Of a DNA stretch of 64,000 bases, positions 53,691 through 63,531 are shown in pieces (position 1 is the stretch's first letter; the number at the start of each line of letters is the position of its first letter). A program made the position numbers and the translations under genes. The DNA comes from Asticcacaulis sp. SL142. Its GTDB lineage: Bacteria > Pseudomonadota > Alphaproteobacteria > Caulobacterales > Caulobacteraceae. The notes under the pieces are model-generated. The model had not been told where the DNA came from. It was given only the letters and a program-made list of their open reading frames with translations, and made no database searches. The DNA lies in assembly GCF_026625745.1 (NCBI RefSeq), contig NZ_CP113061.1:248001-312000 (forward strand), given 5' to 3'.

Positions 53691-55487
53691 ATGACTGAAC
53701 TGAAACCCGAAGCCTTTAAGGGCGCGCACGATTTCAAAACCGTTCTGGGGGATTTGACCGCCGGTGCTTTTGTGCGTGAAGGGTTTGTGGCGCGCTTTGG
53801 GCAGGTCAATGTCTCCGACCGGCCTGATCTCGCCGATTTTCAGTGCAATGGCGCGCTGGCTGTGGCCAAGGCGGCCAAGGCTAATCCGCGTGATGTGGCT
53901 GGCCGGATTTCAGGGCATTTGTCGGGCGATGCCCACATCAAATCTCTGGAGATCGCCGGGCCCGGTTTCCTGAATTTTGTGATTTCCGACAGTGCGTTAA
54001 GTGCGCGGGCCAATGCGTTGTGTGAAGATGAGCGGCTGGGCGCATCGACGGTTGATACCCGCCGCAAGGTCATTATCGATTACGGCGGCCCTAATGTCGC
54101 CAAGCCCATGCACGTCGGCCATCTGCGTACCGCCGTGATTGGTGAAAGCCTGAAACGCATTATGCGTTTTATGGGCGATGAGGTCATTGGCGACGCTCAT
54201 TTCGGCGACTGGGGCTATCAGATGGGCCTGCTGATCACGGCTGTGTCCGATGAACAGCCGGATTTGCCCTATTTCGATGAAGGTTTTGACGGCGACTATC
54301 CCACGCAATCGCCGGTGACTCTGGCCGATCTGGAACGGCTTTATCCGCTGGCGTCAGGCAAGGGCAAAGAAGACCCCGATTACCGCGACCGGGCGCGCAA
54401 GGCGACCAAGGCATTGCAGGATGGCCGCAAGGGTTACCGCGCCCTGTGGCAGCACTTCGTCACCGTCAGTCGCGAAGCTCTGATCCGCGATTATGGTGCC
54501 TTGGGCGTCGAATTTGACCTGTGGTACGGCGAATCCGATGCTGACCCTTATGTAGCACCAATGGTTGAGGAACTGACGGCCAAGGGCTTAGTGGTGCCGG
54601 ATCAGGGGGCGCAGATCATCCGTGTCGCCCGCGACGACGATAAATCCGAAATCCCGCCCATGCTGGTGGTCTCCTCCGAAGGTTCGGCCATGTACGGCAC
54701 GACCGACTTGGCCACGATCAAGCAGCGCACCGTCGAGTTCGCGCCTGATCTGGTGCTCTATTGCGTCGATCAGCGTCAGGCGACCCATTTCGTGCAGGTC
54801 TTCCGCGCGGCTTACCTGGCCGGTTATGCGATTGAAGGGCAGTTGGAACACGCCGCCAACGGCACCGTCAACGGGCCGGATGGTAAGCCGTTCAAGACCC
54901 GCGAAGGTGGGGTGCTCAAGCTCTATGACCTGATCGACAGCGCGCTTGAGAAAGCGAAAATCCGTCTGGAGGAAGCCGGTCTGGGCAAGGATTTATCTGA
55001 TGCCGATTTCGCCGATACCGCCCATAAGGTCGCTATTGCCGCGCTCAAATTTGCGGAGTTGTCCAATCATCGCCTGACCAACTATATCTTTGATCTTGAT
55101 CGCTTTATGAGCTTTGAAGGCAAGACCGGGCCGTACCTTTTGTATCAGGCCGTGCGCATGAAATCGATCCTACGCAAAGCCGCCGATCAGGGCGTCAGCG
55201 CGGGTACGGTCAATGTCAACGAACCTGCCGAGCGCGAACTGGTGTTGTTGCTCGATGGGTTTGATGTGGCCCTCAAGGAAAGCTACCTCAAGCGCGCGCC
55301 CAATATTCTGGCCGATCATGTCTATCGTCTGGCCCAGACTTTTTCCAAGTTCTATGCCGCCTGTCCGGTGCTGATTGCCGAAGAGGCTGCCGTCAAATCT
55401 TCGCGTCTGGCGCTGGTCGAGTTGACCCTTAAACAACTCGAACAAGGCCTTGATTTAATGGGGCTAACCGCCCCCGATCAGATGTAG
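53691..55487 (+). CDS. argS: Arginyl-tRNA synthetase
   Basis: A 598-residue class I synthetase. The HIGH-type motif is in [19 protein letters not shown]; the KMSK-type loop is in [17 protein letters not shown]. An N-terminal tRNA-recognition domain (about 1-110) and a C-terminal DALR anticodon domain (about 480-598) are present. I favour the ATG at 53691 (AGG seven bases upstream); 53685 and a TTG at 53673 are also open. An essential gene. Ends beside a family D repeat. Confidence 0.97.
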   Translation: MTELKPEAFKGAHDFKTVLGDLTAGAFVREGFVARFGQVNVSDRPDLADFQCNGALAVAKAAKANPRDVAGRISGHLSGDAHIKSLEIAGPGFLNFVISDSALSARANALCEDERLGASTVDTRRKVIIDYGGPNVAKPMHVGHLRTAVIGESLKRIMRFMGDEVIGDAHFGDWGYQMGLLITAVSDEQPDLPYFDEGFDGDYPTQSPVTLADLERLYPLASGKGKEDPDYRDRARKATKALQDGRKGYRALWQHFVTVSREALIRDYGALGVEFDLWYGESDADPYVAPMVEELTAKGLVVPDQGAQIIRVARDDDKSEIPPMLVVSSEGSAMYGTTDLATIKQRTVEFAPDLVLYCVDQRQATHFVQVFRAAYLAGYAIEGQLEHAANGTVNGPDGKPFKTREGGVLKLYDLIDSALEKAKIRLEEAGLGKDLSDADFADTAHKVAIAALKFAELSNHRLTNYIFDLDRFMSFEGKTGPYLLYQAVRMKSILRKAADQGVSAGTVNVNEPAERELVLLLDGFDVALKESYLKRAPNILADHVYRLAQTFSKFYAACPVLIAEEAAVKSSRLALVELTLKQLEQGLDLMGLTAPDQM

Positions 55488-55520
55488 CAGGGGCACGGCC
55501 CCTGCACCCGTTTTTGGAGC
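55487..55520. repeat. Short palindromic repeat, family D copy 3
   Basis: GCAGGGGCACGGCCCCTGCACCC with a TTTTTGGAGC tail, 1 bp past the argS stop. GGGGC/GCCCC arms. Same CACCC...TTGGAGC order as the copy at 1029. Confidence 0.65.
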
Positions 55521-55524
55521 GGGC

Positions 55525-56841
55525 TTACGAGGCAGTGGGTTTAATGGCTTGCGTTCGGGCAAGCCACAAACAGCACAGCATGGCGGGGATGCCCATCACG
55601 GCCGTGCCAATAAAAAACGCCTGATAGGCCCCAAACAACCCCAAATCCGGCGTCAGGCCATCGACGATCTGACCGGCAAAGCCTTTGAGCAACTTGCCGC
55701 TGAAATCGGCAATCGAATAGAGCAAGGCATAGTGCGTCAGCGAAAATTCCCGCACGCACAGCCGCGTCAGAAATGCCACGAACGCGGCCTCGGCCACGCC
55801 ATTGGCGATGTTATCAACGAACAGCGTGGTACCAAATACATTGAGATTGCCGGGGTAGGTCGCCATCACGGCGAAACAAATATTGGACAGCGGCCCGACA
55901 AGCGCGCCAATCCAGAACGCCCGTGTTACCCCAATCCCCAGAATCAACGCGCCCCCGATGGCGATGCCGACGAATGAGGCCGCAAGGCCCACGGTCGAGC
56001 GCATGGCCGCGATTTCGGTATTGCTGATGCCCGTGTCATTATAAAGCGGCAGGGCAACCGGCCCGATCAGGTAGTCGGGCAAACGATAAAGCCCGACCGT
56101 GACCAGTATCAGCACCGCCGACTTACCATGGGTACCAAAAAAGCTTTTTAGCGGTTCCACATAAAGGCTTGTAATGGTTTTGCGCTCGGCGTGGATCGTG
56201 CCGTCATCTAACGGGCGGGGCGCTATGAGCGTGGCGGTGATCCCTATGATCATGGTCGCGGCCAACAGGAAAAACGCAGTGGGCCAGCCCCAGTGCTCTG
56301 CCGGAATCAGGATAAGGGAGCCGCTGATCAGCACGGCGATCTTATAGCCAAAGGCGTAAAAAGCCGGATTGAGCGCTTCGTCGGCCTGGGTTTTAGTTTG
56401 CTCGATGCGCCAGCCGTCGATGGCCGCGTTCTGGGACGCTGACGAAAAGGCCACAAGTGCTGCCGAGGTGATAAACCAGCCTAAGCCGCCGCCTGGGCCA
56501 ATCGCGGCCATAAGGCACAGTCCTGCCACGACACCCAACTGACTAAGCAGCATATAGGATCGCCGTTGCCCCAGCAGGCTATGCAATATCGGCAGGCGCA
56601 CCTTATCCATCACCGGCGCCCACAGAAATTTCAGGCCGTAAATAAGACTGACCCATTGCACGAAACTGGCGATGGTCAGGCTCTGGCCGTCCTGCCGCAG
56701 CCATAGGCCCAGCGTCGTGCCTGTCAAAAGAAACGGCAATCCGGCTGAAAATCCAAACGCCAGCATCAGCCAGGCGGCGGGGTTTTTCAGCGCTTCAAGC
56801 ACGGGCGCGATGCGGGTTTGAGCGGCAGCGAGGGTGGGCAT
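55525..56841 (-). CDS. MFS transporter, AmpG-like
   Basis: A 438-residue permease with about twelve membrane segments. It has AmpG-like features in the first third (MLAFGFSAGLPFLLTGTTLGLWL, LKFLWAPVMDKVRLP, GQRRSYMLLSQ). AmpG imports muropeptides for cell-wall recycling, but paralogs with other cargo are common, so the substrate is uncertain. Start is the ATG at 56841; the open frame to 56985 runs through a family A repeat and is not coding. Convergent with argS. Confidence 0.88.
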   Translation of the reverse strand: MPTLAAAQTRIAPVLEALKNPAAWLMLAFGFSAGLPFLLTGTTLGLWLRQDGQSLTIASFVQWVSLIYGLKFLWAPVMDKVRLPILHSLLGQRRSYMLLSQLGVVAGLCLMAAIGPGGGLGWFITSAALVAFSSASQNAAIDGWRIEQTKTQADEALNPAFYAFGYKIAVLISGSLILIPAEHWGWPTAFFLLAATMIIGITATLIAPRPLDDGTIHAERKTITSLYVEPLKSFFGTHGKSAVLILVTVGLYRLPDYLIGPVALPLYNDTGISNTEIAAMRSTVGLAASFVGIAIGGALILGIGVTRAFWIGALVGPLSNICFAVMATYPGNLNVFGTTLFVDNIANGVAEAAFVAFLTRLCVREFSLTHYALLYSIADFSGKLLKGFAGQIVDGLTPDLGLFGAYQAFFIGTAVMGIPAMLCCLWLARTQAIKPTAS

Positions 56842-56847
56842 GGGACT

Positions 56848-56943
56848 CTTTCTCCTCCCCTGTTTACGGGGGAGGTGGACGCGAAGCGGACGGAGGGGGA
56901 TGCCCCTCACCCTAACCCTCTCCCCGCAGGCGGGGAGAGGGAA
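56848..56943. repeat. Family A repeat plus CCCTCACCC element
   Basis: TTTCTCCTCCCCTG...GGGGGAGGTGG...GACGGAGGGGG (family A) followed by CCCTCACCCTAACCCTCTCC and a CCCCGC/GCGGGG-type hairpin. It lies between the transporter start and glyQ. An open frame crosses it but is not a gene. Confidence 0.7.
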
Positions 56944-57066
56944 CATCAGGAAAGCCGATTCTGCGTGAAAACAACAGGTTTTCATGAGGGGCCACGCACA
57001 AAGCGCTTCACAGGGCTGAACACAGCCTCTATGTTCCGGCCATTATAAGTAAGAGCTGACTTACCC

Positions 57067-57984
57067 ATGACCGTTAAAACTGCCGAGCCGTTAAGTTTCC
57101 AAGACCTAATCCTTACTCTGCATGCCTATTGGAGCCAGCAGGGGTGTGCGATTCTCCAGCCCTACGATGTTGAAGTGGGGGCCGGAACGCTGCATCCGGC
57201 GACGGTGTTGCGCGCCCTCGGCAAAAAGCCGTGGAAGGCCGCCTATGTGCAGCCGTCGCGCCGCCCGGTCGATGGTCGCTATGGTGAAAACCCCAACCGC
57301 TTGCAGCACTATTACCAGTATCAGGTCATCCTGAAACCTAATCCTGAAAACCTTCAGGAGCTTTATCTGGGCTCGTTAAAGGCCATTGGTCTTGATCCCG
57401 ATCTGCACGATATCCGCTTTGTTGAGGATGACTGGGAAAACCCTACTGTTGGGGCCTGGGGCCTGGGTTGGGAAGTGTGGTGCGATGGCATGGAAGTCAC
57501 GCAATACACCTATTTTCAGGGCGTTGGCGGTATCGAGGTCGATGTGGTGTCGGGTGAGTTGACCTATGGTCTGGAACGTCTGGCCATGTATGTGCAGAAC
57601 GTCGATAACGTCTATGATCTGAAATTCAACAACGCCGGCACGACCTACGGCGATGTCTTCAAAGAGCAGGAGCGCCAGTTCTCGGCCTTTAACTTTGAGG
57701 CGTCGGATGTTGACACCTTAAAGCGTCAGTTCGAGGACATGGAGCGCAATGTGACGCGCATTCTGAACACCGAAAATTCCTTGGGTTATAAGTTGGTACT
57801 GCCGGCCTATGACCATGTGCTTAAGGCGTCGCATCTGTTTAACCTGATGGATGCGCGCGGGGCGATCGCGGTAGCCGAGCGGCAGTCCTACATAGGCCGC
57901 ATCCGTGACCTGTGTAAGGCCTGCGCGCTCGAATGGGCCGCGCAGGAAGAAGCCCGATCCGAGGCCGTTTCGGCCACTATTTAA
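57067..57984 (+). CDS. glyQ: Glycyl-tRNA synthetase, alpha subunit
   Basis: A 305-residue class II synthetase subunit of the alpha2-beta2 form. Signatures include [51 protein letters not shown] and [14 protein letters not shown]. Forms a pair with glyS, which starts 22 bp downstream. Confidence 0.98.
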   Translation: MTVKTAEPLSFQDLILTLHAYWSQQGCAILQPYDVEVGAGTLHPATVLRALGKKPWKAAYVQPSRRPVDGRYGENPNRLQHYYQYQVILKPNPENLQELYLGSLKAIGLDPDLHDIRFVEDDWENPTVGAWGLGWEVWCDGMEVTQYTYFQGVGGIEVDVVSGELTYGLERLAMYVQNVDNVYDLKFNNAGTTYGDVFKEQERQFSAFNFEASDVDTLKRQFEDMERNVTRILNTENSLGYKLVLPAYDHVLKASHLFNLMDARGAIAVAERQSYIGRIRDLCKACALEWAAQEEARSEAVSATI

Positions 57985-58006
57985 GATTTCAGATTAAGAA
58001 TATCCC

Positions 58007-60289
58007 ATGCCTCAACTATTGATCGAGCTGTTTTCCGAAGAAATTCCCGCCCGTATGCAGCTAAGTGCGGCGCGGGATTTCGAGCGTCTGTTTGATGCCA
58101 AACTCAAAGCCTCCGGACTTAGCTATGAGACCCTGAAAGCCTATGTCGGGCCGCGTCGTCTGGTGCTGCATATCGAAGGGCTGCCGCTGGAACAGGCGGC
58201 GGTATCGGAAGAGGTCAAGGGACCGCGCGAAGGGGCCCCGCCCCAGGCACTGGAAGGCTTTCTGCGTAAAACCGGCCTGACAGTCGATAAGCTGGTGATT
58301 GAAAACGGGGTCTACATTGCTCGGATTGAGAAGGCGGCGCGCAAGACGACCGAGGTTCTGGGGCCGATCCTTGAGGATGTGATCCTCAACTTCCCGTGGC
58401 CGAAGTCGATGCGGTCGGGCACCTCGACCTTCCGTTGGGTGCGGCCATTGAAGCGCATCATCTTCCTGTTTAACGGCAAGGTCATTCCGTTCAAATTGGG
58501 AGACGTTGTGGCGTCCAATGTCACCGAAGGGCACCGGTTTTTAGGGTCTAAAAAGTCATTTCCGGTTTACGATTTTGACAGCTATAAGAATAATTTAGCG
58601 GGTAATTTTGTCATTCTGGATCACTATGAGCGCCAGAATATCATCCTCAGCAAGGCGCGTGAGGCCTGCACCAAGGCAGGGCTGACGCTGATTGATGATC
58701 AGGGCCTGCTGGAAGAGGTGGCGGGCCTAAGCGAATGGCCGACGCCGCTGCTCGGCAATATGGACCCGAAGTTCCTGACCTTGCCGCCGGAAGTCATCAA
58801 GACCTCGATGAAAACCCACCAGAAGTATTTTGCCGTTAAGGACAATAAGTCGGGTAAAATGGCGGCGAATTTCGTCATCGTGTCGAACATGGCGGCGGCT
58901 GATGGTGGCGAAGAAATCAAGCGCGGCAATGCCAAGGTCTTGTCGGCGCGCCTATCGGACGGGGTGTTCTTCTGGTCAGAAGATAACCGCGCTGGTAATT
59001 TCGACGCGTGGCTGGAAAAGCTGAAAGGCGTGACCTTCCACGCTAAACTGGGCACGCTTTATGAGCGTGTGCAGCGATTGAAACTGATCGCCGAAGATAT
59101 CGCCCCTCTGATGCGCGCCGATGTGGCGGCATCCGGTGAGGCCGCACGTCTGGCCAAGGCTGACCTGGCGTCCTACATGGTTGGGGAATTCCCTGAACTT
59201 CAAGGGGTTATGGGCGGATATTATAGTGTGGCCGCCGGTCATCGCCCGGAAATTTCTGAGGCTGTGCGTGACCACTATAAGCCGCAGGGGCCGTCCGATA
59301 CGGTGCCGGCCCATGTGGTGGCGGCGACCGTGGCTCTGGCGGATAAGATCGATACTCTGGTTGGCTTTTTCGCCATTGATGAAAAGCCGACAGGGTCGAA
59401 AGACCCCTATGCCCTGCGCCGCGCCGCCCTTGGGGTCTTGCGAATTTTACGTGAGCATTGCGTGCGGGCGTCTTTGAGCGATCTGGTCGCGGCCTGGTAC
59501 AAATCAACCCTGACCTATGCCAATGCTGACCGTGCGGTCCATGTCGATACGGAGAACTGGCGCGGATCAGCCGGGCCGCGCTGGGATAAGGGCACGACCG
59601 ATACCTACGACAACTATCTGCGCGACTTCAAGCAGGGCCTGCTGGAAAGCCCGATCTGGGTGGTGCCGAATACGCGCGACTATGATCTGGATATCCTGTT
59701 TGAGCATGTCACCAACAAGCAGGAGATTAAGAACGCGATCCTGACCTTCCGGCCGTTTGAGGTGGTCAAGGCTGAGTTTCTTGAGTTTTTCGCCGATCGT
59801 CTCAAGGTGCAGTTACGTGACGAGGGGGTGCGCTTTGATCTGATTGAGGCCGTGTTTGCCCTCAAAGATGACGATGTCATCCGTATGATCGAGCGTATCC
59901 GTGCCTTGGAATCCATCATTGATACCTCAGAAGGCCAGGACGTTCTGGCGCTCTATAAGCGCGTCGCCAATATTCTCAATGCCGAGGCCAAAAAGGGTGA
60001 GTTGCCGACCGGCCATGTGCGTATCATAGCCGGTGCGCCCGAGGTCGAAACCGACCTGATCGCGCGTATGTCGGGTGTGGGCGCCACGGTGCGTCAGCAT
60101 ATCGAGGGCGAGGCCTATCTTGAGGGCCTCAAAGCCCTGTCGACTTTACGCGGCGCGGTCGATGCTTTCCTTGATGGTGTGCTGGTCAATGCCGAGGATG
60201 CGTCGGTGCGTCAGAACCGTCTGGCGCTATTGGGTGACATTCGCGGCTTGGTGGAAAGCGTGGCCGACCTGTCCAAGATTACCCAATAA
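58007..60289 (+). CDS. glyS: Glycyl-tRNA synthetase, beta subunit
   Basis: A 760-residue tRNA-binding subunit starting MPQLLIELFSEEIPARMQ. Internal signatures include TFRWVRPLKRIIFLF, TSMKTHQKYFAV and AVRDHYKPQGPSDTVP. It completes the tetramer with GlyQ. Length is as expected. Confidence 0.98.
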   Translation: MPQLLIELFSEEIPARMQLSAARDFERLFDAKLKASGLSYETLKAYVGPRRLVLHIEGLPLEQAAVSEEVKGPREGAPPQALEGFLRKTGLTVDKLVIENGVYIARIEKAARKTTEVLGPILEDVILNFPWPKSMRSGTSTFRWVRPLKRIIFLFNGKVIPFKLGDVVASNVTEGHRFLGSKKSFPVYDFDSYKNNLAGNFVILDHYERQNIILSKAREACTKAGLTLIDDQGLLEEVAGLSEWPTPLLGNMDPKFLTLPPEVIKTSMKTHQKYFAVKDNKSGKMAANFVIVSNMAAADGGEEIKRGNAKVLSARLSDGVFFWSEDNRAGNFDAWLEKLKGVTFHAKLGTLYERVQRLKLIAEDIAPLMRADVAASGEAARLAKADLASYMVGEFPELQGVMGGYYSVAAGHRPEISEAVRDHYKPQGPSDTVPAHVVAATVALADKIDTLVGFFAIDEKPTGSKDPYALRRAALGVLRILREHCVRASLSDLVAAWYKSTLTYANADRAVHVDTENWRGSAGPRWDKGTTDTYDNYLRDFKQGLLESPIWVVPNTRDYDLDILFEHVTNKQEIKNAILTFRPFEVVKAEFLEFFADRLKVQLRDEGVRFDLIEAVFALKDDDVIRMIERIRALESIIDTSEGQDVLALYKRVANILNAEAKKGELPTGHVRIIAGAPEVETDLIARMSGVGATVRQHIEGEAYLEGLKALSTLRGAVDAFLDGVLVNAEDASVRQNRLALLGDIRGLVESVADLSKITQ

Positions 60290-60300
60290 TGGAAAATTTA

Positions 60301-60398
60301 TGATGCAGCCGCTTAAGCTCGACCCGTCATATCTGTGGCGGGTTGGCGGCACTGAAAAAATATGTTGTAATTACTTATTCAAACATAACGGGTTTTAG
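60301..60398 (+). other. Possible 32-codon ORF in the glyS-ppdK gap
   Basis: MMQPLKLDPSYLWRVGGTEK followed by ICCNYLFKHNGF and a stop, starting 11 bp after the glyS stop. A weak GGAAA lies six bases before the ATG. No family recognised; it may be a relic. The rest of the 340-bp gap shows no gene except the hairpin at 60562-60581. Confidence 0.25.
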
Positions 60399-60561
60399 GA
60401 TTATATCGCCGTAGGATGCGCAGTTTTTGCAACGCAACGCATATCGAGTCAGTTTAAAGCGTAATTTTTATAAATGAGTAGTCCGGATGCTTCATTCCGG
60501 CACAACGGCAACAAATAAATACTACAAATGATCCCATGCTCAAGTGGGACGTTTAATAAAT

Positions 60562-60581
60562 CAACTTGGTCAGACAAGTTG
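60562..60581. repeat. Inverted repeat upstream of ppdK
   Basis: CAACTTG-GTCAGA-CAAGTTG, perfect 7-bp arms, 48 bp before the ppdK ATG. A possible operator or mRNA hairpin. Confidence 0.5.
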
Positions 60582-60628
60582 CCACGGGCGTGTTTTTAAA
60601 CCTGTGGCAAGGCAAAAAAGGGAATATC

Positions 60629-63292
60629 ATGTCACATCACTGGGTCTATGCCTTCGCAGCAGGGGCGGCCGACGGCAATGCCGGTATGAAAAATCTTCTC
60701 GGCGGCAAGGGTGCCAACCTCGCCGAGATGTCATCGCTGGGACTGCCAGTGCCGCCAGGCTTTACCATCACGACCGAGGCCTGCGTCCACTATTATAAGA
60801 ACAGCCAGACCTTTCCGGACGGGCTGGAAGCCGAGGTGGCGCAGGCGCTGAAGCGGCTTGAGGCGACGACCGGCAAGGGCTTTGGCAGTGTCGATAATCC
60901 GCTGCTGGTGTCGGTGCGTTCCGGTGCACGCGCCTCGATGCCGGGCATGATGGACACGGTTCTGAACCTGGGGCTGAACGATGCGACCATTGACGGGCTG
61001 GCCAAGCTGACCGGTGATCGCCGTTTTGCGCTGGATTGCTACCGCCGCTTTATCACCATGTATTCCAACGTGGTGTTAGGTGTCTCTCACCACGGCTTTG
61101 AAGATATTCTGGACGACCACAAAGATCGTCTGGGCATTACGATCGACACCGACCTGACCGCCGAAGACTGGACGCGGGTGATTGCCGACTACAAGGCCAA
61201 GGTTAAGGCCGATCTGGGCCACGACTTCCCGCAGGACCCGCAAGATCAGCTCTGGGGGGCGGTTAAGGCTGTATTCGGGTCGTGGATGAATGACCGTGCC
61301 AAGTTCTATCGCAAGATGCACGACATCCCCGAAGACTGGGGCACCGCGGTCAATATTCAGTCGATGGTGTTTGGCAATATGGGCGACACCTCGGCGACCG
61401 GTGTGGCCTTTACGCGCAACCCGTCGAATGGTGATGCCAATCTTTATGGTGAGTTCCTGCTGAACGCCCAGGGCGAAGACGTGGTGGCGGGTATCCGCAC
61501 GCCGCAGGCCCTGACCCGGCGCGCCCGCGAAGAAATGGGTGATCGCCAGCCGTCGATGCAGGAAGCGCTGCCGGAAGTGTTTGCGCAGTTTGAATCAACG
61601 GTTGATACTCTGGAAAAGCACTACCGCGATGTGCAGGACGTGGAGTTCACGGTTGAGCAGGGCAAGCTGTTCATGCTGCAAACCCGTAACGCCAAACGCA
61701 CGTCAAAAGCCGCACTCAAGATCGCGGTTGATATGGCGCGCGAGGGTTTGATCACGCCGCAGGAAGCCTTGATGCGCATCGAGCCTTCGAGCTTCGATCA
61801 ACTGTTGCACCCGATGCTCGACCCCAAGGCCGAGCGGACGATTATTGCCAAGGGTCTGCCGGCATCGCCGGGAGCGGCTTCGGGCAAGATCGTGTTCACG
61901 GCCGATGACGCGGTGCGTCTGGCGGCGGCGGGCGAAGAGGTCATTCTGGTGCGAGATGAGACCTCACCCGAAGACATCCACGGCATGCACGCGGCCCGCG
62001 CCATTGTGACGGCGCGCGGCGGTATGACTTCCCACGCGGCGGTTGTGGCGCGGGGCATGGGCCGTCCGTGCGTGTCGGGGGCAGGCGAATTGCAGATTTA
62101 TACCGAGCGCGGTGAGTTTTCGACGCGCGGTCAGACCTTCAAGTACGGCGATATCGTCACGCTCGATGGCTCGACCGGCGAAATCTACAAAGGCTCGATC
62201 CGAATGATCGAGCCGGAATTTTCAGATGATTTCCATCAGATCATGACATGGGCCGATGAGTTCCGCACGCTCAAGGTTCTGGCCAATGCCGAAACGCCGA
62301 CCGATGCCCATACGGCCAAGGGTTTTGGCGCGGAAGGTATCGGCCTGTGCCGCACCGAGCATATGTTTTTTGATGATGAGCGCATCACCGCCGTTCGGGA
62401 AATGATCCTGGCTGATGACGAAGCCGGTCGCCGCAAGGCGCTGGCGAAAATCCAGCCGATGCAAAAGGCCGATTTTGTCGAGCTTTTGTCCATCATGGAC
62501 GGTCTGCCGGTGACCATTCGTCTGCTTGATCCGCCGCTGCATGAATTCCTGCCGCACACGCCGGAAGACATCAAGCACGTCGCCGAAGTGACCGAAGTGT
62601 CCGAGGAAAAGCTCTATAAGCGCACCAAGGAACTATCGGAAACCAATCCTATGCTGGGCTGGCGCGGCTGTCGTCTGGGGATCACCTTCCCGGAAATCTA
62701 TGAGAGCCAGCTTCGGGCGCTGTTTGAAGCCGCGTGCGATCTGGTCAAGCAGGGCAAATCACCCAAGCCTGACATCATGCACCCGCTGGTGGCCACCCGT
62801 GAGGAAATGGCCAAGCTGACGACCATGACCCATGCGATCGCCCGCGAAGTGATCGAAGCGTCGGGCGTGGCCTTGGAATACAAGGTCGGTACCATGATCG
62901 AACTGCCGCGCGCCGCACTGCTGGCTGACCGGTTGGCGGAAACGGCGGAGTTCTTCTCCTTTGGGACCAACGACCTGACCCAGACGACTTACGGCATCAG
63001 CCGTGACGATTCGGGCCGGTTCCTTAATCCGTACATCGAAGCCGGTATCTTTGACAAAGACCCGTTCGTCAGTCTGGATCAGGACGGTGTCGGTGCCTTG
63101 ATCAAGATGGCCGCTGAAAAGGGCAAGGCGACGCGCCCTGACATCAAGCTTGGCATCTGCGGTGAGCATGGTGGTGATCCAGCCTCGATCGAGTTCTGCC
63201 ATAAGGCTGGGCTGAACTATGTGTCGTGTTCGCCTTACCGCGTGCCGGTCGCAAGGCTTGCGGCGGCACAGGCGGCGATCCGGAACGCCTGA
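60629..63292 (+). CDS. ppdK: Pyruvate, phosphate dikinase
   Basis: An 887-residue enzyme interconverting pyruvate, ATP and phosphate with PEP, AMP and PPi. From the ATG at 60629 (MSHHWVYAFAAGAADGN; AAAAAAGGGA upstream) it shows the ATP-grasp N-terminal half (GGKGANLAEM), the phosphohistidine domain with GGMTSHAAVVARGMG, and a C-terminal TIM barrel with FGTNDLTQTTYG and the catalytic GICGEHGG Cys. The longer frame from 60566 is rejected. Probably gluconeogenic or glycolytic flux control. Confidence 0.97.
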   Translation: MSHHWVYAFAAGAADGNAGMKNLLGGKGANLAEMSSLGLPVPPGFTITTEACVHYYKNSQTFPDGLEAEVAQALKRLEATTGKGFGSVDNPLLVSVRSGARASMPGMMDTVLNLGLNDATIDGLAKLTGDRRFALDCYRRFITMYSNVVLGVSHHGFEDILDDHKDRLGITIDTDLTAEDWTRVIADYKAKVKADLGHDFPQDPQDQLWGAVKAVFGSWMNDRAKFYRKMHDIPEDWGTAVNIQSMVFGNMGDTSATGVAFTRNPSNGDANLYGEFLLNAQGEDVVAGIRTPQALTRRAREEMGDRQPSMQEALPEVFAQFESTVDTLEKHYRDVQDVEFTVEQGKLFMLQTRNAKRTSKAALKIAVDMAREGLITPQEALMRIEPSSFDQLLHPMLDPKAERTIIAKGLPASPGAASGKIVFTADDAVRLAAAGEEVILVRDETSPEDIHGMHAARAIVTARGGMTSHAAVVARGMGRPCVSGAGELQIYTERGEFSTRGQTFKYGDIVTLDGSTGEIYKGSIRMIEPEFSDDFHQIMTWADEFRTLKVLANAETPTDAHTAKGFGAEGIGLCRTEHMFFDDERITAVREMILADDEAGRRKALAKIQPMQKADFVELLSIMDGLPVTIRLLDPPLHEFLPHTPEDIKHVAEVTEVSEEKLYKRTKELSETNPMLGWRGCRLGITFPEIYESQLRALFEAACDLVKQGKSPKPDIMHPLVATREEMAKLTTMTHAIAREVIEASGVALEYKVGTMIELPRAALLADRLAETAEFFSFGTNDLTQTTYGISRDDSGRFLNPYIEAGIFDKDPFVSLDQDGVGALIKMAAEKGKATRPDIKLGICGEHGGDPASIEFCHKAGLNYVSCSPYRVPVARLAAAQAAIRNA

Positions 63293-63308
63293 TTTAGTAG
63301 CCGCTTTT

Positions 63309-63363
63309 ACCCCCTCATTCATTTGAGGGGGCCTCAAATGAACGCTCCCCCTGCAACAGGGGG
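63309..63363. repeat. Two short hairpins after ppdK
   Basis: CCCCCTCA-TTCATT-TGAGGGGG followed by GCTCCCCC-TGCAACA-GGGGGAGT, two palindromes in a row 17 bp past the ppdK stop. Possibly a transcription end or another repeat type resembling family A. The following 170 bp before the next ATG shows no gene. Confidence 0.6.
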
Positions 63364-63531
63364 AGTTCTTCTTAGGCGTGGCGCATTTACCATATCGGCC
63401 AAAAGACGTTCGCGCTACTGGGGTAAAGTCTGGAAAATTACACATCCCTGCCGCAAAGGTCGGTTGTCTTGTCACAGGTTTGGCCCTACATCATTAGGGT
63501 TAACGACGCGCGGACATAATACGGGGGTTAT

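Noticed and set aside
56842-56985. An N-terminal extension of the AmpG-like transporter
   Set aside because: It is made of a family A palindromic repeat and CCCTCACCC element; the ATG at 56841 gives a normal start.
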